Shown here: one piece after another, positions 26,210 through 34,894 of the stretch
Position numbering within the stretch: position 1 is the stretch's first letter
How the letters are laid out: every line of letters starts with the position of its first letter
DNA from: CAZXYS01 sp964645005
GTDB lineage: Bacteria > Bacteroidota > Ignavibacteria > Kapaibacteriales > UBA2268
Reading direction: 5' to 3'
NCBI GenBank assembly: GCA_964645005.1
Contig: CAZXYS010000008.1
Coordinates: 1 to 64,000, forward strand
DNA: 64,000 nt
Notes under the pieces: generated by a model
The model's database searches: none
What the model saw: the letters and a program-made list of their open reading frames with translations, nothing else
What the model was told of the DNA's origin: nothing
Position numbers and translations under genes: made by a program

Positions 26210-26827
26210 CTAAGATTCTTTGATACCTTTAAAGTTCTTTATATACCATCTTATACCCAGATATAAGACTAATCCGACAACTATAATCCAGACAATTGTT
26301 CCGTAAATTGATAGGTATTGCTGAACCAGTCTCCAGTTTTTCCCCAAAATAAAACCAAGCCCAATCAAAAATGAATTCCATATTAGAGCGCTTATAGCGG
26401 CTAATATAAATGTTTTTATAGGTTTTAATTTGGAAATACCTGCAAAAAAGGATATAACCCCTCTTGTGCCCGACATAAATCTATTGATCACAATTATCCA
26501 GTCTCCGTGCTTTCTGAACAGTTCTTCGGGCTTCCGCAATCTTTTGCGATTGATGAACTTAAACTTCGGGGAATCTATTATCAACTCACCAAATTTAGCA
26601 CCTATCCAGTAAGCTGTCATAAAACCAAAAGTTGAGCCAAGAGTTGCTAAAGTTATCATTTGGAAAAATCCGACCGTTTCGATACCGACAAGCGTTCCAA
26701 TAAACACCAGAGCAGTGTCGCATGGCGCCGGCGGAAATAAATTTTCAATATATGGAAGTGAGAAGGCAGTTATCACTACCCATTCCCATGGCACTGTTTC
26801 AAGAAAATCTATTATCGATTCGAGCAT
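26210..26827 (-). CDS. DedA family membrane protein (VTT domain)
   Basis: 205 residues with the DedA pattern: an amphipathic N-terminal part, FPPAPCDTALVFIGTL re-entrant loop, GSTFGFMTAYWIGAKFG, and the motif RFMSGTRGVISFFAGISKLKPIKTFI. DedA proteins are implicated in undecaprenyl-phosphate and phospholipid flipping and in membrane homeostasis. Convergent with cheB, 11 bases between the stops; divergent from the XRE regulator gene. Confidence 0.9.
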   Translation of the reverse strand: MLESIIDFLETVPWEWVVITAFSLPYIENLFPPAPCDTALVFIGTLVGIETVGFFQMITLATLGSTFGFMTAYWIGAKFGELIIDSPKFKFINRKRLRKPEELFRKHGDWIIVINRFMSGTRGVISFFAGISKLKPIKTFILAAISALIWNSFLIGLGFILGKNWRLVQQYLSIYGTIVWIIVVGLVLYLGIRWYIKNFKGIKES

Positions 26828-26937
26828 TGTCTCCTGTTTTTGAAATATTTTTTAAATCAATGACGGTTTATTATTTTACTAATTACAATTTATTTTCATT
26901 AACAAAACAACCGTCGACAGCAAATTAAAAAAATATT

Positions 26938-27540
26938 ATGGAACGGGATATAATCAGATTCCCCGATAAACTTGGCGAAAATCTTAAGCAATTGAGAAAT
27001 ATAAAAGAATTTTCTGTTAATTCCGCAGCGGAAAGGTTAGGTATATCTACCGCATATCTCTCTTTGATCGAAAAAGGTTCACGCCAAATAAGCGATATTA
27101 TGCTATTTAAATTGTTAAAAATTTATCGGTATTCATTAGCCCGCTTTGTTAGTGAAACTCTTGATTCGGTGGATCATTTTAAGGTCGATTCCTCAGATTA
27201 CGTCATCAATGAAAAGAAAAAAATTCTCCTCTTTGGCTCCCGTGAACAGGATAAGAGCAGCATCAAGCTTCTCCGCCCACTCAGACACCGAACAGATTCT
27301 GAAATGTTGGAGATCTTTCTACCCCCGGAACAGGAATTGCCCGATGAGAAGATAGCAATTGATGCGGAAATTCGAGGTGTGGTTTGCTGCGGAAAACTTC
27401 TCGTAGACTTTACAAATGACGAGTTCACAGCTCTTGAAGGTGATGAATTCATATTCGACGGCAGCAAAGCGCATTCTTATAGGAATTATTCATACGTTCC
27501 ATTAAAAGCATGGCTTATAATCAATCCGCCCAATTTCTGA
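26938..27540 (+). CDS. XRE-family transcriptional regulator with C-terminal cupin domain
   Basis: A helix-turn-helix of the XRE type occupies residues about 12-70 (LGENLKQLRNIKEFSVNSAAERLGIS, AYLSLIEKGSRQISDIML). The C-terminal half (about 105-200) has the beta-barrel pattern of small cupins (GDEFIFDGSKAHSYRNYS). This architecture is common in regulators of amino-acid and polyamine metabolism; the ligand and target are unknown. It is divergent from DedA and convergent with the HAD gene. Confidence 0.88.
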   Translation: MERDIIRFPDKLGENLKQLRNIKEFSVNSAAERLGISTAYLSLIEKGSRQISDIMLFKLLKIYRYSLARFVSETLDSVDHFKVDSSDYVINEKKKILLFGSREQDKSSIKLLRPLRHRTDSEMLEIFLPPEQELPDEKIAIDAEIRGVVCCGKLLVDFTNDEFTALEGDEFIFDGSKAHSYRNYSYVPLKAWLIINPPNF

Positions 27541-27541
27541 A

Positions 27542-28063
27542 TTATCTGAATAATTTAATTACCTGTCTAATATCTTTAAAAATTATATCCACATTCGGCG
27601 CTAATTTTTTGTTATAGTTACCGATTAATATTGTTCGAACACCTGCCGCGTATCCTGCTTCATAATCGCTGATATCGTCCCCTATCATCCAGGAAGCGCT
27701 TTTATCTATATTCCATTTCTTTATTGCGTCAAGCAGCATTCCCGGATTGGGTTTGCGATAATAGCTATTACTTTCCTCTAAATCTTTGCAATAGTATATA
27801 TCGTCGAAATTTCTTCCGGTATGCTCTTTAAGTCTTGCTTGCATATACCTGTGAACCTTATCAAGATCTGCTTCAGACATTATCCCTTTACTGATGCCCT
27901 GTTGGTTGGTTACAAGAATCGTAAGATAATTTTCTTTCACAACTTCAAAAAATTCAAAAAAACCGGGTATGAATACGAACTCTTCAATTTTCTCTATATA
28001 TCCGCCGATTTTTCTATCATTGACAATACCGTCACGGTCAAAAAAAACTGCTTTATTCTTCAT
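27542..28063 (-). CDS. HAD-IIIA phosphatase, GmhB/HisB-like without the zinc loop
   Basis: 173 residues. The four HAD motifs are visible: FFDRDGIVND with nucleophile D9 and general acid D11, LVTNQQG, the lysine in YYRKPNPGML, and MIGDDISDYEAG. GmhB proteins (heptose-1,7-bisphosphate phosphatases) normally have a Cys/His zinc loop before RKP; here that stretch is CKDLEESNSYY with a single Cys, so substrate assignment is unsure. The upstream gene is a glycosyltransferase 7 bases away, which favours a surface-sugar pathway. Confidence 0.82.
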   Translation of the reverse strand: MKNKAVFFDRDGIVNDRKIGGYIEKIEEFVFIPGFFEFFEVVKENYLTILVTNQQGISKGIMSEADLDKVHRYMQARLKEHTGRNFDDIYYCKDLEESNSYYRKPNPGMLLDAIKKWNIDKSASWMIGDDISDYEAGYAAGVRTILIGNYNKKLAPNVDIIFKDIRQVIKLFR

Positions 28064-28070
28064 TTTTCAA

Positions 28071-29306
28071 TTATTTACTTATATTATCCTCAAACATTAC
28101 ATCATTAATTATATCATCCACAGTATTATAAACAGCATCCCATGAATGAGTCTTTACTATCCAATCCCGTCCGTTTATCGAAAGCTTTTCAGCAAGTTCC
28201 TTATCCTTTAAAACTTCAAGAGTGTCAGCCCCCAAATCTTCTATCGTTTCCCCGATCATTATATTCTCTCTATGCGTGCCGTAAATGCCCTGATTTCCCG
28301 TTGGAGTTGTTACTACAGGGCAGCCGCATGACATAGCTTCAAGCAGCTTGTTCTGTATCCCCGAGCCGCCGGCATGCGGATGCAAAAACAACTGCGCCGA
28401 TTGCAGAAACGGCTGCATCTCGGGAACATCAGGATATAACTTAACAAAACTATGCTTCTTAGCCATTTCTTTTATTCCTGTTGTCGGTTTGGCTCCCACA
28501 ACAAAAAGTTCAATATCTTCAATTTCATTTCTGATAATAGGCATTAGATCATTGATGATCGTTCTCAAAGTAAGTTCATTAGCCCACACATCCAATTTCC
28601 CTGCAAATAATATCCCTTTCCGTGCTTCTTGATTTTCGGGAGGCTTATAAGCTTCAATATCCACACCATTGGTAAGTAAACTGAAATCAGCTTTAGAATT
28701 GAGGTTTTTCATTCCTTCCACGTCTTCCCCGGATACCAGAGTTGTCTTGTCAAAGAAATTGACAATATGAGGCTCATACTTCCTGAGCTTCTTATACTCC
28801 CACCATCTTATAAATCGCTGTTTTAAATCAGTTGATTCTTTATACGAACGATACTGATAAACGGTTCTGCAGTCCTCGGCTATCAATATTTTCTTAAATT
28901 TTGCTTTCTTTATATATTCAGCAGTTCTCATGAAAAAAGAAATTCCCAGATCAAAATCCCTTTCTTTCATAAGATTATTTGCCAATTTCCTGTACTCCGG
29001 CTGATAGTAATAACTTATCTCCAGCGGCATTTTGGACAGAAGTCTTGGCAACACATTCGCGCCGGCTTTAACCGGATTTAATACAACATAATGCAAGTCT
29101 AATCCCAAATCCTGAACAGTCTTTATATAGCTTTTTGGCAAGTCCTGTCCCTGAAAAAAAGAAACCAGCGTTACATTATGTTTCTTGGCAAGGTGAGAGA
29201 GCAAATAAAATGGCTTTACTCTGTCCCCGCCAATCAAAGGATATACAAATCTTGGTGTTAAAAATAAGATATTTAGTTTTTTATTATTATCAGATTCTCT
29301 TCCCAT
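28071..29306 (-). CDS. group 1 (GT4-type) glycosyltransferase
   Basis: GT-B fold enzyme of about 411 residues. The N-terminal acceptor domain begins LNILFLTPRFVYPLIGGDRVKPFYLL; the C-terminal donor domain holds GILFAGKLDVWAN and the EX7E-like motif in GGSGIQNKLLEAMSCGCPVV. TLRTIINDLMPIIRNEIEDIELFVVGAKP is typical of the family. The start at 29306 (MGRESDNNKK) is the first ATG. It lies between the TPR histidine kinase (22 bases upstream) and the HAD phosphatase gene, all on the minus strand, and likely belongs to one transcript. Confidence 0.88.
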   Translation of the reverse strand: MGRESDNNKKLNILFLTPRFVYPLIGGDRVKPFYLLSHLAKKHNVTLVSFFQGQDLPKSYIKTVQDLGLDLHYVVLNPVKAGANVLPRLLSKMPLEISYYYQPEYRKLANNLMKERDFDLGISFFMRTAEYIKKAKFKKILIAEDCRTVYQYRSYKESTDLKQRFIRWWEYKKLRKYEPHIVNFFDKTTLVSGEDVEGMKNLNSKADFSLLTNGVDIEAYKPPENQEARKGILFAGKLDVWANELTLRTIINDLMPIIRNEIEDIELFVVGAKPTTGIKEMAKKHSFVKLYPDVPEMQPFLQSAQLFLHPHAGGSGIQNKLLEAMSCGCPVVTTPTGNQGIYGTHRENIMIGETIEDLGADTLEVLKDKELAEKLSINGRDWIVKTHSWDAVYNTVDDIINDVMFEDNISK

Positions 29307-29327
29307 TAGCAAACCATTTTGTGTTCA

Positions 29328-31487
29328 TTATTCTTCATATTTCGGCATGGTAAATCTAAAAGTCGTTCCATTGTTTAATTCACTTTCGACAAAGATCTCT
29401 CCGCCGTTTTTCTCAACAAATTCTTTCGCGAGGATCAATCCCAAACCTGTTCCTTTTTCTCCTTCGGTACCTGTTGTTGTATGGTTAACATCTATTCTGA
29501 ATAGTTTATCTATATCATCTTCATTTATACCAATCCCTGTATCAGAAATATTCATCTCGATAAAATCATCAAGCTCTCCGGAGTAAAGATCAACATTCCC
29601 ATTCTCAGGTGTAAATTTGATTGCATTTGAGGTAATATTCCGTATCACGGTAGAAATCATGTTTGTATCTACTGCCACCATCGTCCCATCCGGTATATCA
29701 AGATTGACCTTCACATTTTTCTTATCCGCATAGCTGCTCAGATTATCCAGAGTAAGTTTGGCGATTAATTTAAGATCGATGGGCTCAGGCGAATAGACAA
29801 TCCCACCCTTCTGAACAAGAGCCCATTTCAACAGATTTTCAAGCAGGTTGTATAAATTGTCGGAGGATTTATTCAGTTCATTCAGATGTTCCTTTTTTTC
29901 CTCATCAGTAAAATAATCATAGAATGCATAAAGCTCTTTCGTCAGATTCCGGAAATTTCCCAGCGGATGCTTCAGATCATGTGCGATTATCGAGAAGAAC
30001 TTATCTTTTGTATCATTCAATTCCTGTAGACGGTTTTCTGATTCTCGCAGCCGGTCATTTGATTCCTGCAGCATTATCGAGGTTTTTCGTTTTATTCTGT
30101 ATCTGCTGTAGATAACCACTGTAAGAACAAGAACCAAAAAAGAAGCGATAATGATGTATTTCATCAGATTCCGTTCTTCGGCGAGTTCAAGCTGCTTGAT
30201 CTTTTTGTCTTTCTTAAGGATCTCAATTTCTTTTTGTTTTTTCTCCGTAATATAATCAACCAATAAACTAACAATTTTACTGTTAGTATTCGTGCTGAAC
30301 AAAACTTTAGTCAGTGAATCATACTTTTGGAAGTAAGCTGCGGATTTTTTGTATTCGCCGGAACTGCTGTATACATTTGCCAGAAGTTCATAGGAGTCCT
30401 TTTCTATCTCGGCAAATTTCTTGCTCTCAGCCAAATTCAGGCTGCTGTCAATATATACTTTTGCTTTAGATAATTGATCACGGTCATATTTTCCTTTGGC
30501 AAGATAATACCATGTGTAAGCTGTACCGTAATTGAAATCTATTTGCTTACATAAAGCAAGAGCACTGTCATAATATCTCTCACCCACTTCAAACTTGTTT
30601 TTGTAGTAGAAAGCTTCTCCAATATTAATATAAGCTATTGAGATTCCCTTTTTATTTCCAAGGTCCCTGTTAATTTCAAGAGCTTTATAGAAGTTCTCCA
30701 GAGCTTTATCGTAATCAGTCAGTTTCGATTTGTCGGAATATACATTCCCAATATTATTATAAAATACCGAAACATTCCTTTTTGAACTCACATCCTTACC
30801 GATTTTAAGAGCCTTTTTGTAATTCTCCAGAGCCTTTTCATGATCTCCCATTGTGCGGTAAACAGTACCTATATTGCTTAAGGATTGGGCTATCTCATTT
30901 GGATCTCCGATTTCTTCCCTGATCTTAAAGGCTTCTAAGTAATACTCCAGCGCTTTAGGATAATTCCCCTTATTTCTATAAACAATACCAATATTATTCA
31001 GGCTGATAGCAATGCCGTTTTTATCATCAAGTTCATTATATATCTCAGGCAATTTCTTAAAGTAATCTATAGCTATATCATGATTGCCCCAATTTTTATT
31101 AATTATTCCAAGTTTATTATAAATACTGGCAATTAAATTCAAATTTCCCTGTTTTCGAGCTAAAACCAATGACCTGTGCAGGTATTCAGCAGCTTTATTA
31201 TATTCACTTGTACGTATATATCCATCTCCAAGGCAGTAAAGAGCCCTTTGTTTTAAAGAATCGACAGGGTATTTTTTAAGTAATGACAAAGCTTCCTGCG
31301 CATATTGTATGCATTTTTCAGGATCTTCCTGGCGAACTTCATAGGCTATTTTAATTTGGATTTCGGCTTTTGATTCTTCCGGCGCTTTTGATAATTCATT
31401 TTTTAGACTATCTAAAAATGATTCGCAGGCAACGGGGGACACCAGGAATATCATTAAAACTATCACTGTTATTTGGGTTCTTATCAT
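29328..31487 (-). CDS. TPR-containing sensor histidine kinase (first copy)
   Basis: 719 residues. A signal/anchor sequence at residues 1-20 is followed by about eight TPR units (residues 70-370; repeated pattern GIAISLNNIGIVYRNKGNYPKALEYY), a membrane span near 440-460 (YIIIASFLVLVLTVVIYSRY), a coiled coil, and a HisKA/HATPase module with phosphoacceptor His in FFSIIAHDLKHPL. N, G1 and G2 boxes are SNAIKFTPENG, SDTGIGINEDD and GEKGTGLGLILAKEF. TPRs should lie in the periplasm. No response regulator is encoded beside it. The ATG at 31487 is preferred to a TTG at 31499. Likely co-transcribed with the glycosyltransferase. Confidence 0.88.
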   Translation of the reverse strand: MIRTQITVIVLMIFLVSPVACESFLDSLKNELSKAPEESKAEIQIKIAYEVRQEDPEKCIQYAQEALSLLKKYPVDSLKQRALYCLGDGYIRTSEYNKAAEYLHRSLVLARKQGNLNLIASIYNKLGIINKNWGNHDIAIDYFKKLPEIYNELDDKNGIAISLNNIGIVYRNKGNYPKALEYYLEAFKIREEIGDPNEIAQSLSNIGTVYRTMGDHEKALENYKKALKIGKDVSSKRNVSVFYNNIGNVYSDKSKLTDYDKALENFYKALEINRDLGNKKGISIAYINIGEAFYYKNKFEVGERYYDSALALCKQIDFNYGTAYTWYYLAKGKYDRDQLSKAKVYIDSSLNLAESKKFAEIEKDSYELLANVYSSSGEYKKSAAYFQKYDSLTKVLFSTNTNSKIVSLLVDYITEKKQKEIEILKKDKKIKQLELAEERNLMKYIIIASFLVLVLTVVIYSRYRIKRKTSIMLQESNDRLRESENRLQELNDTKDKFFSIIAHDLKHPLGNFRNLTKELYAFYDYFTDEEKKEHLNELNKSSDNLYNLLENLLKWALVQKGGIVYSPEPIDLKLIAKLTLDNLSSYADKKNVKVNLDIPDGTMVAVDTNMISTVIRNITSNAIKFTPENGNVDLYSGELDDFIEMNISDTGIGINEDDIDKLFRIDVNHTTTGTEGEKGTGLGLILAKEFVEKNGGEIFVESELNNGTTFRFTMPKYEE

Positions 31488-31674
31488 TGCAGAGATCAAG
31501 AACTTTATTCAAAATTAGATTGTAAATATAAGAAAAATTTATAGTAATTTATAAAATTAGAATTTTTCTGTTCAGCTATATTGGATATCAAATACTGAAC
31601 TTGAATGCTTTAGATTATTGAATTTCATAGGATATAAATACTTTCAAATCCTATATCTATTCAATAAACAGTTT

Positions 31675-33714
31675 TTAATTCAAATTAATATTATCAGTTT
31701 CCGTGCCATTTTTATCATTTTCTTCATCCTCATCTTCTTCGCCAACCAGAAGATATTTTTCATAAAATTTTTCATCAATATCTTTTAAAAATCTCGATGG
31801 ATCGGACAGCACAAAGCCCGTTGCTCTATCAAAAATATTCGTCGGATAGGAAATATACAGATCATCCTTCGCCCGGGTACATGCTACATAAAACAGTCTT
31901 CTCTCTTCCTCGAGAGAATCCACATCTTCCACCGCTCTTGCGGAAGGAAAACGCCCTTCCAGCGCCCATATCAGGAAAACCACCCGCCATTCCAGCCCTT
32001 TCGCCGAATGTATTGTACTTAGTGTCAGGTACTCATCCTCTTCGGATTCAGGTGTCAGCTCAGCTACGGATTCCACCGGTGGTTCTATAGCCATATCATT
32101 CAGGAAAGAACGCAGCGATCTGTATCTCTCAGCTATCCGGATAAAGGTTTCCATATCCTTCCAGCGTTTCTGCCAGTCATCATAGCGATTCTTTATCACC
32201 GGTTTATAATACGCCGCAAGCAGTGAAGACTTTTCACCGACTCCCGCTTTCATTTCCGAAAGACCTTTCAGTTCTTTCAAAAGTTCCAATATTGAACCTT
32301 TACCCCGGGTAGAGTCAGGTAAATCGATGTTTGGATTGATCGAATTCAGGCTCGATAATTTATCCATAACCATTGATGCCGTCCTTGGTCCAACACCATC
32401 CAACAGCAGCAATATCCTCTGCCATGATACCGCATCCTTCGGATTAAACATCACCCGCAGGTAAGCTAACATATCCTTGATATGTGCTGTCTCTATGAAC
32501 TTAATACCACCGAATTTTGTGTAAGGAATATTCGCACGATTCAGCTCAATTTCCAGATCAAATGAATGAAAACCCGACCGGAAAAGCACACCTATATCAT
32601 TCAGCTCAATTCCTTCCTCGCGAAGATCCAATAACTGCTGAACCACAAACTGCGACTGTTGTCGCTCTTCCTTGGCGCTGATGACCTTTGGCAGCAGATC
32701 ACCGACCCGTCTGGTAAACAATTCTTTCTCATATTTATACAGCGCCCCCCTGATTATTTCATTTGTCAGGTTCAGGATCGGCTGCATACTACGGTAATTC
32801 TCTTCAATCTTGTAAACCTTACAATCCGCAAATGATTCAGGGAAAAACATAATATTCTGAAAATCCGCCCCTCGGAAAGAATATATACTCTGAGCATCAT
32901 CCCCTACGACCATCCCATTTTCATGCGGCCCGGCGAGCTGCAGCACTATCTCATGCTGCAGGCGGTTCGTATCCTGGTATTCATCGATCATCACGTATTT
33001 GAATTTATTATTTATCTCACCGCGCAGCCTGGGATTTTCATTCAGCAGAAAATGAAAGTTAAGCAATAGATCATCATAATCCATCAGATTATATTTCCGC
33101 TTATATTGCTCAAATTCACTAAGTATTTTTTCGATATTGTCAATTTCCTCAACAAACTGCGAATAGCTGTTTTCAACTATTCCCTTTACCGGCGTCCTTT
33201 TATTGATCGAAAGACTGAGGATAGTCTGCAGAGTATTTTTTCTCGGGAATCGCTTTTTTGATTTATCCATTTTCATCTGCGAGCGAAGCAGATTCAACAC
33301 GTCTTCGCTGTCTGACTGATCGAGCACGTTAAAACTCGGATCATATCCGATCGCTTTAGCATACGTCCTGAGCTGGGTAAGGGCAAATGAGTGAAAAGTT
33401 CCTCCGGATACCTTTTCGCAACGTCCATCCAGCAGAATGGAAGCCCGCCGCAGCATTTCCGAAGCAGCTTTCCGGGTAAACGTTAGCAAAAGTATGGATT
33501 CCGGCGCAACACCATCCTCGATAAGCCGGGCAACCCTGTAAACGAGGGTTCTTGTTTTTCCCGTACCGGCACCTGCAATGACCAGCGCAGCACCGTTATT
33601 ATGCATTACCGCTTCGTATTGAGCCGGATTCAATTCGCTGTCATAACTTATCTTATAGCCAATTCGTTTTCTGGTATCTTTTCCCGTCGACCTTTTTAAT
33701 TTTATTTTCTTCAA
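31675..33714 (-). CDS. UvrD/PcrA-type superfamily 1 DNA helicase
   Basis: 679 residues. Walker A AGAGTGKT spans residues 47-54, motif II is DEYQDT, motif III VVGDDAQSIYSFRGAD, and motifs V/VI are TIHSAKGLEWRVVFL and EERRLFYVACTRAKDDLYI. The overall length and motif order match UvrD/Rep/PcrA helicases that act in repair and replication restart. The C-terminal tail is very acidic (EEDEDEENDKNGTE). 175 bases separate it from the TPR kinase gene downstream, so a shared transcript is uncertain. Confidence 0.92.
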   Translation of the reverse strand: MKKIKLKRSTGKDTRKRIGYKISYDSELNPAQYEAVMHNNGAALVIAGAGTGKTRTLVYRVARLIEDGVAPESILLLTFTRKAASEMLRRASILLDGRCEKVSGGTFHSFALTQLRTYAKAIGYDPSFNVLDQSDSEDVLNLLRSQMKMDKSKKRFPRKNTLQTILSLSINKRTPVKGIVENSYSQFVEEIDNIEKILSEFEQYKRKYNLMDYDDLLLNFHFLLNENPRLRGEINNKFKYVMIDEYQDTNRLQHEIVLQLAGPHENGMVVGDDAQSIYSFRGADFQNIMFFPESFADCKVYKIEENYRSMQPILNLTNEIIRGALYKYEKELFTRRVGDLLPKVISAKEERQQSQFVVQQLLDLREEGIELNDIGVLFRSGFHSFDLEIELNRANIPYTKFGGIKFIETAHIKDMLAYLRVMFNPKDAVSWQRILLLLDGVGPRTASMVMDKLSSLNSINPNIDLPDSTRGKGSILELLKELKGLSEMKAGVGEKSSLLAAYYKPVIKNRYDDWQKRWKDMETFIRIAERYRSLRSFLNDMAIEPPVESVAELTPESEEDEYLTLSTIHSAKGLEWRVVFLIWALEGRFPSARAVEDVDSLEEERRLFYVACTRAKDDLYISYPTNIFDRATGFVLSDPSRFLKDIDEKFYEKYLLVGEEDEDEENDKNGTETDNINLN

Positions 33715-33843
33715 AGTGTAACCGTTTCTCTTTTTGTTTGTTAGTTATTAATGAATGAAAAAACAATGTAATAAAATTTTTTTTTAAATTATAATTTGAA
33801 ATAATCGTTTATAGTTTAATATTGATCAAATATAAAGGATATT

Positions 33844-34758
33844 ATGAAAAGAACAATTTTAGTCGTATTATGGCTGTTTCTATTGCTGAATATGCAATTA
33901 ATGGCTCAATTGACAAGAGCCACCAAAGCAAAGGAAGGGATCGATAAAGCAGTCGAAATAGCAAAGGATTCGGGCTATACCGATCCCGAATTATTGGGAA
34001 TAGGTACCAGCCCCGGAGATTATGACATGGGAGGTTTCCAGATTGAAATCAAATACGACTACAAAACCGGAAAAGCAGATGGTTGGGCATATATGCTCCG
34101 AGCTGCCGATGACACATCCAAAAGAATGGCTGTAGCAGTATCTAAGACTTTTTTGGGAACTTACCTTGCATTCGGAGTTCCTTTTGATATGCTGGGAGAT
34201 CTGCCGTCTTTTACCTCTAAGAAAATCGATATAGATAATATCATGGACAGCGACGAAATGGCTGATTATCTTAATAAAAATCAAAAATTTAATGATTATA
34301 TCAAAGCTAATAAAGACGCGAAATTAGAGGTCGTCGGCTGCTTCAAGAATTCATCCAACCCTGTATTTGAGTTAGGGGAGATATATTGGATGTTAAATCT
34401 CAGAAATGAAGGCAAAATAATGATATGCGCTGTCCATGCCGAAACCGGAGAAACCCAATGCAATTCCCTGACATCAGTAGCAGAGATTCCTGATGATCTT
34501 TACGAGAATCAAGTTTATCCAAATCCGGCGGATGGTTTCATAAAGCTCAAATTAACAGAAGAAGTATTCAATCAGGAATTGGAAATATCTGTCTATGATT
34601 TAAACGGCAGCCGAATACTCCACTATGACAGTATTTACGAAATATCTGAAGGCGAATTTCTGAATATACCCGTAAAAAATCTCTCAGCAGGGTATTATTA
34701 TCTGGTTATTGGTTCCTCCAATGACCTTGTATCAAAACCTTTTGTTATCACTCGATAA
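33844..34758 (+). CDS. exported protein with type IX sorting domain
   Basis: 304 residues with an N-terminal signal (KRTILVVLWLFLLLNMQLMAQ) and a C-terminal type IX sorting domain of about 80 residues starting NQVYPNPADGFIKLKL and containing NLSAGYYYLVI. The middle part (residues 25-215) has no recognised domain; it includes KIEIKYDYKTGKADGWAYML-type strands and two cysteines in MICAVHAETGETQCN. Predicted surface-exposed or secreted. A terminator follows the gene. The function is unknown. Confidence 0.8.
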   Translation: MKRTILVVLWLFLLLNMQLMAQLTRATKAKEGIDKAVEIAKDSGYTDPELLGIGTSPGDYDMGGFQIEIKYDYKTGKADGWAYMLRAADDTSKRMAVAVSKTFLGTYLAFGVPFDMLGDLPSFTSKKIDIDNIMDSDEMADYLNKNQKFNDYIKANKDAKLEVVGCFKNSSNPVFELGEIYWMLNLRNEGKIMICAVHAETGETQCNSLTSVAEIPDDLYENQVYPNPADGFIKLKLTEEVFNQELEISVYDLNGSRILHYDSIYEISEGEFLNIPVKNLSAGYYYLVIGSSNDLVSKPFVITR

Positions 34759-34799
34759 ATAATTTGAAAATTATAAATTAAATTCTTTTTTTATTCAAC

Positions 34800-34829
34800 G
34801 CCGATTTGTTTAATCGGCTTTTTATTTTA
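34800..34829 (+). terminator. terminator after the type IX cargo gene
   Basis: GCCGATT (34800-34806) pairs perfectly with AATCGGC (34812-34818) around TGTTT, then TTTTTATTTT. It ends where the glyA promoter begins. Confidence 0.88.
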
Positions 34830-34835
34830 AATTTG
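34806..34835 (+). promoter_or_regulatory. candidate Bacteroidota-type promoter of glyA
   Basis: TTG at 34806-34808 and TAAATTTG at 34828-34835 with a 19-base spacer fit the TTG/TANNTTTG consensus exactly. The -33 element lies in the loop of the preceding terminator hairpin. The glyA ATG is 60 bases downstream. Confidence 0.6.
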
Positions 34836-34894
34836 CGGTTCATATTAAAATATACAGATAGCAGCTAAGTTTTTTGATAAATTGGAGATTAACA

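Noticed and set aside
34830..34894. Riboswitch in the glyA leader
   Set aside because: Only about 60 bases lie between the -7 box and ATG, and no known aptamer core can be drawn.
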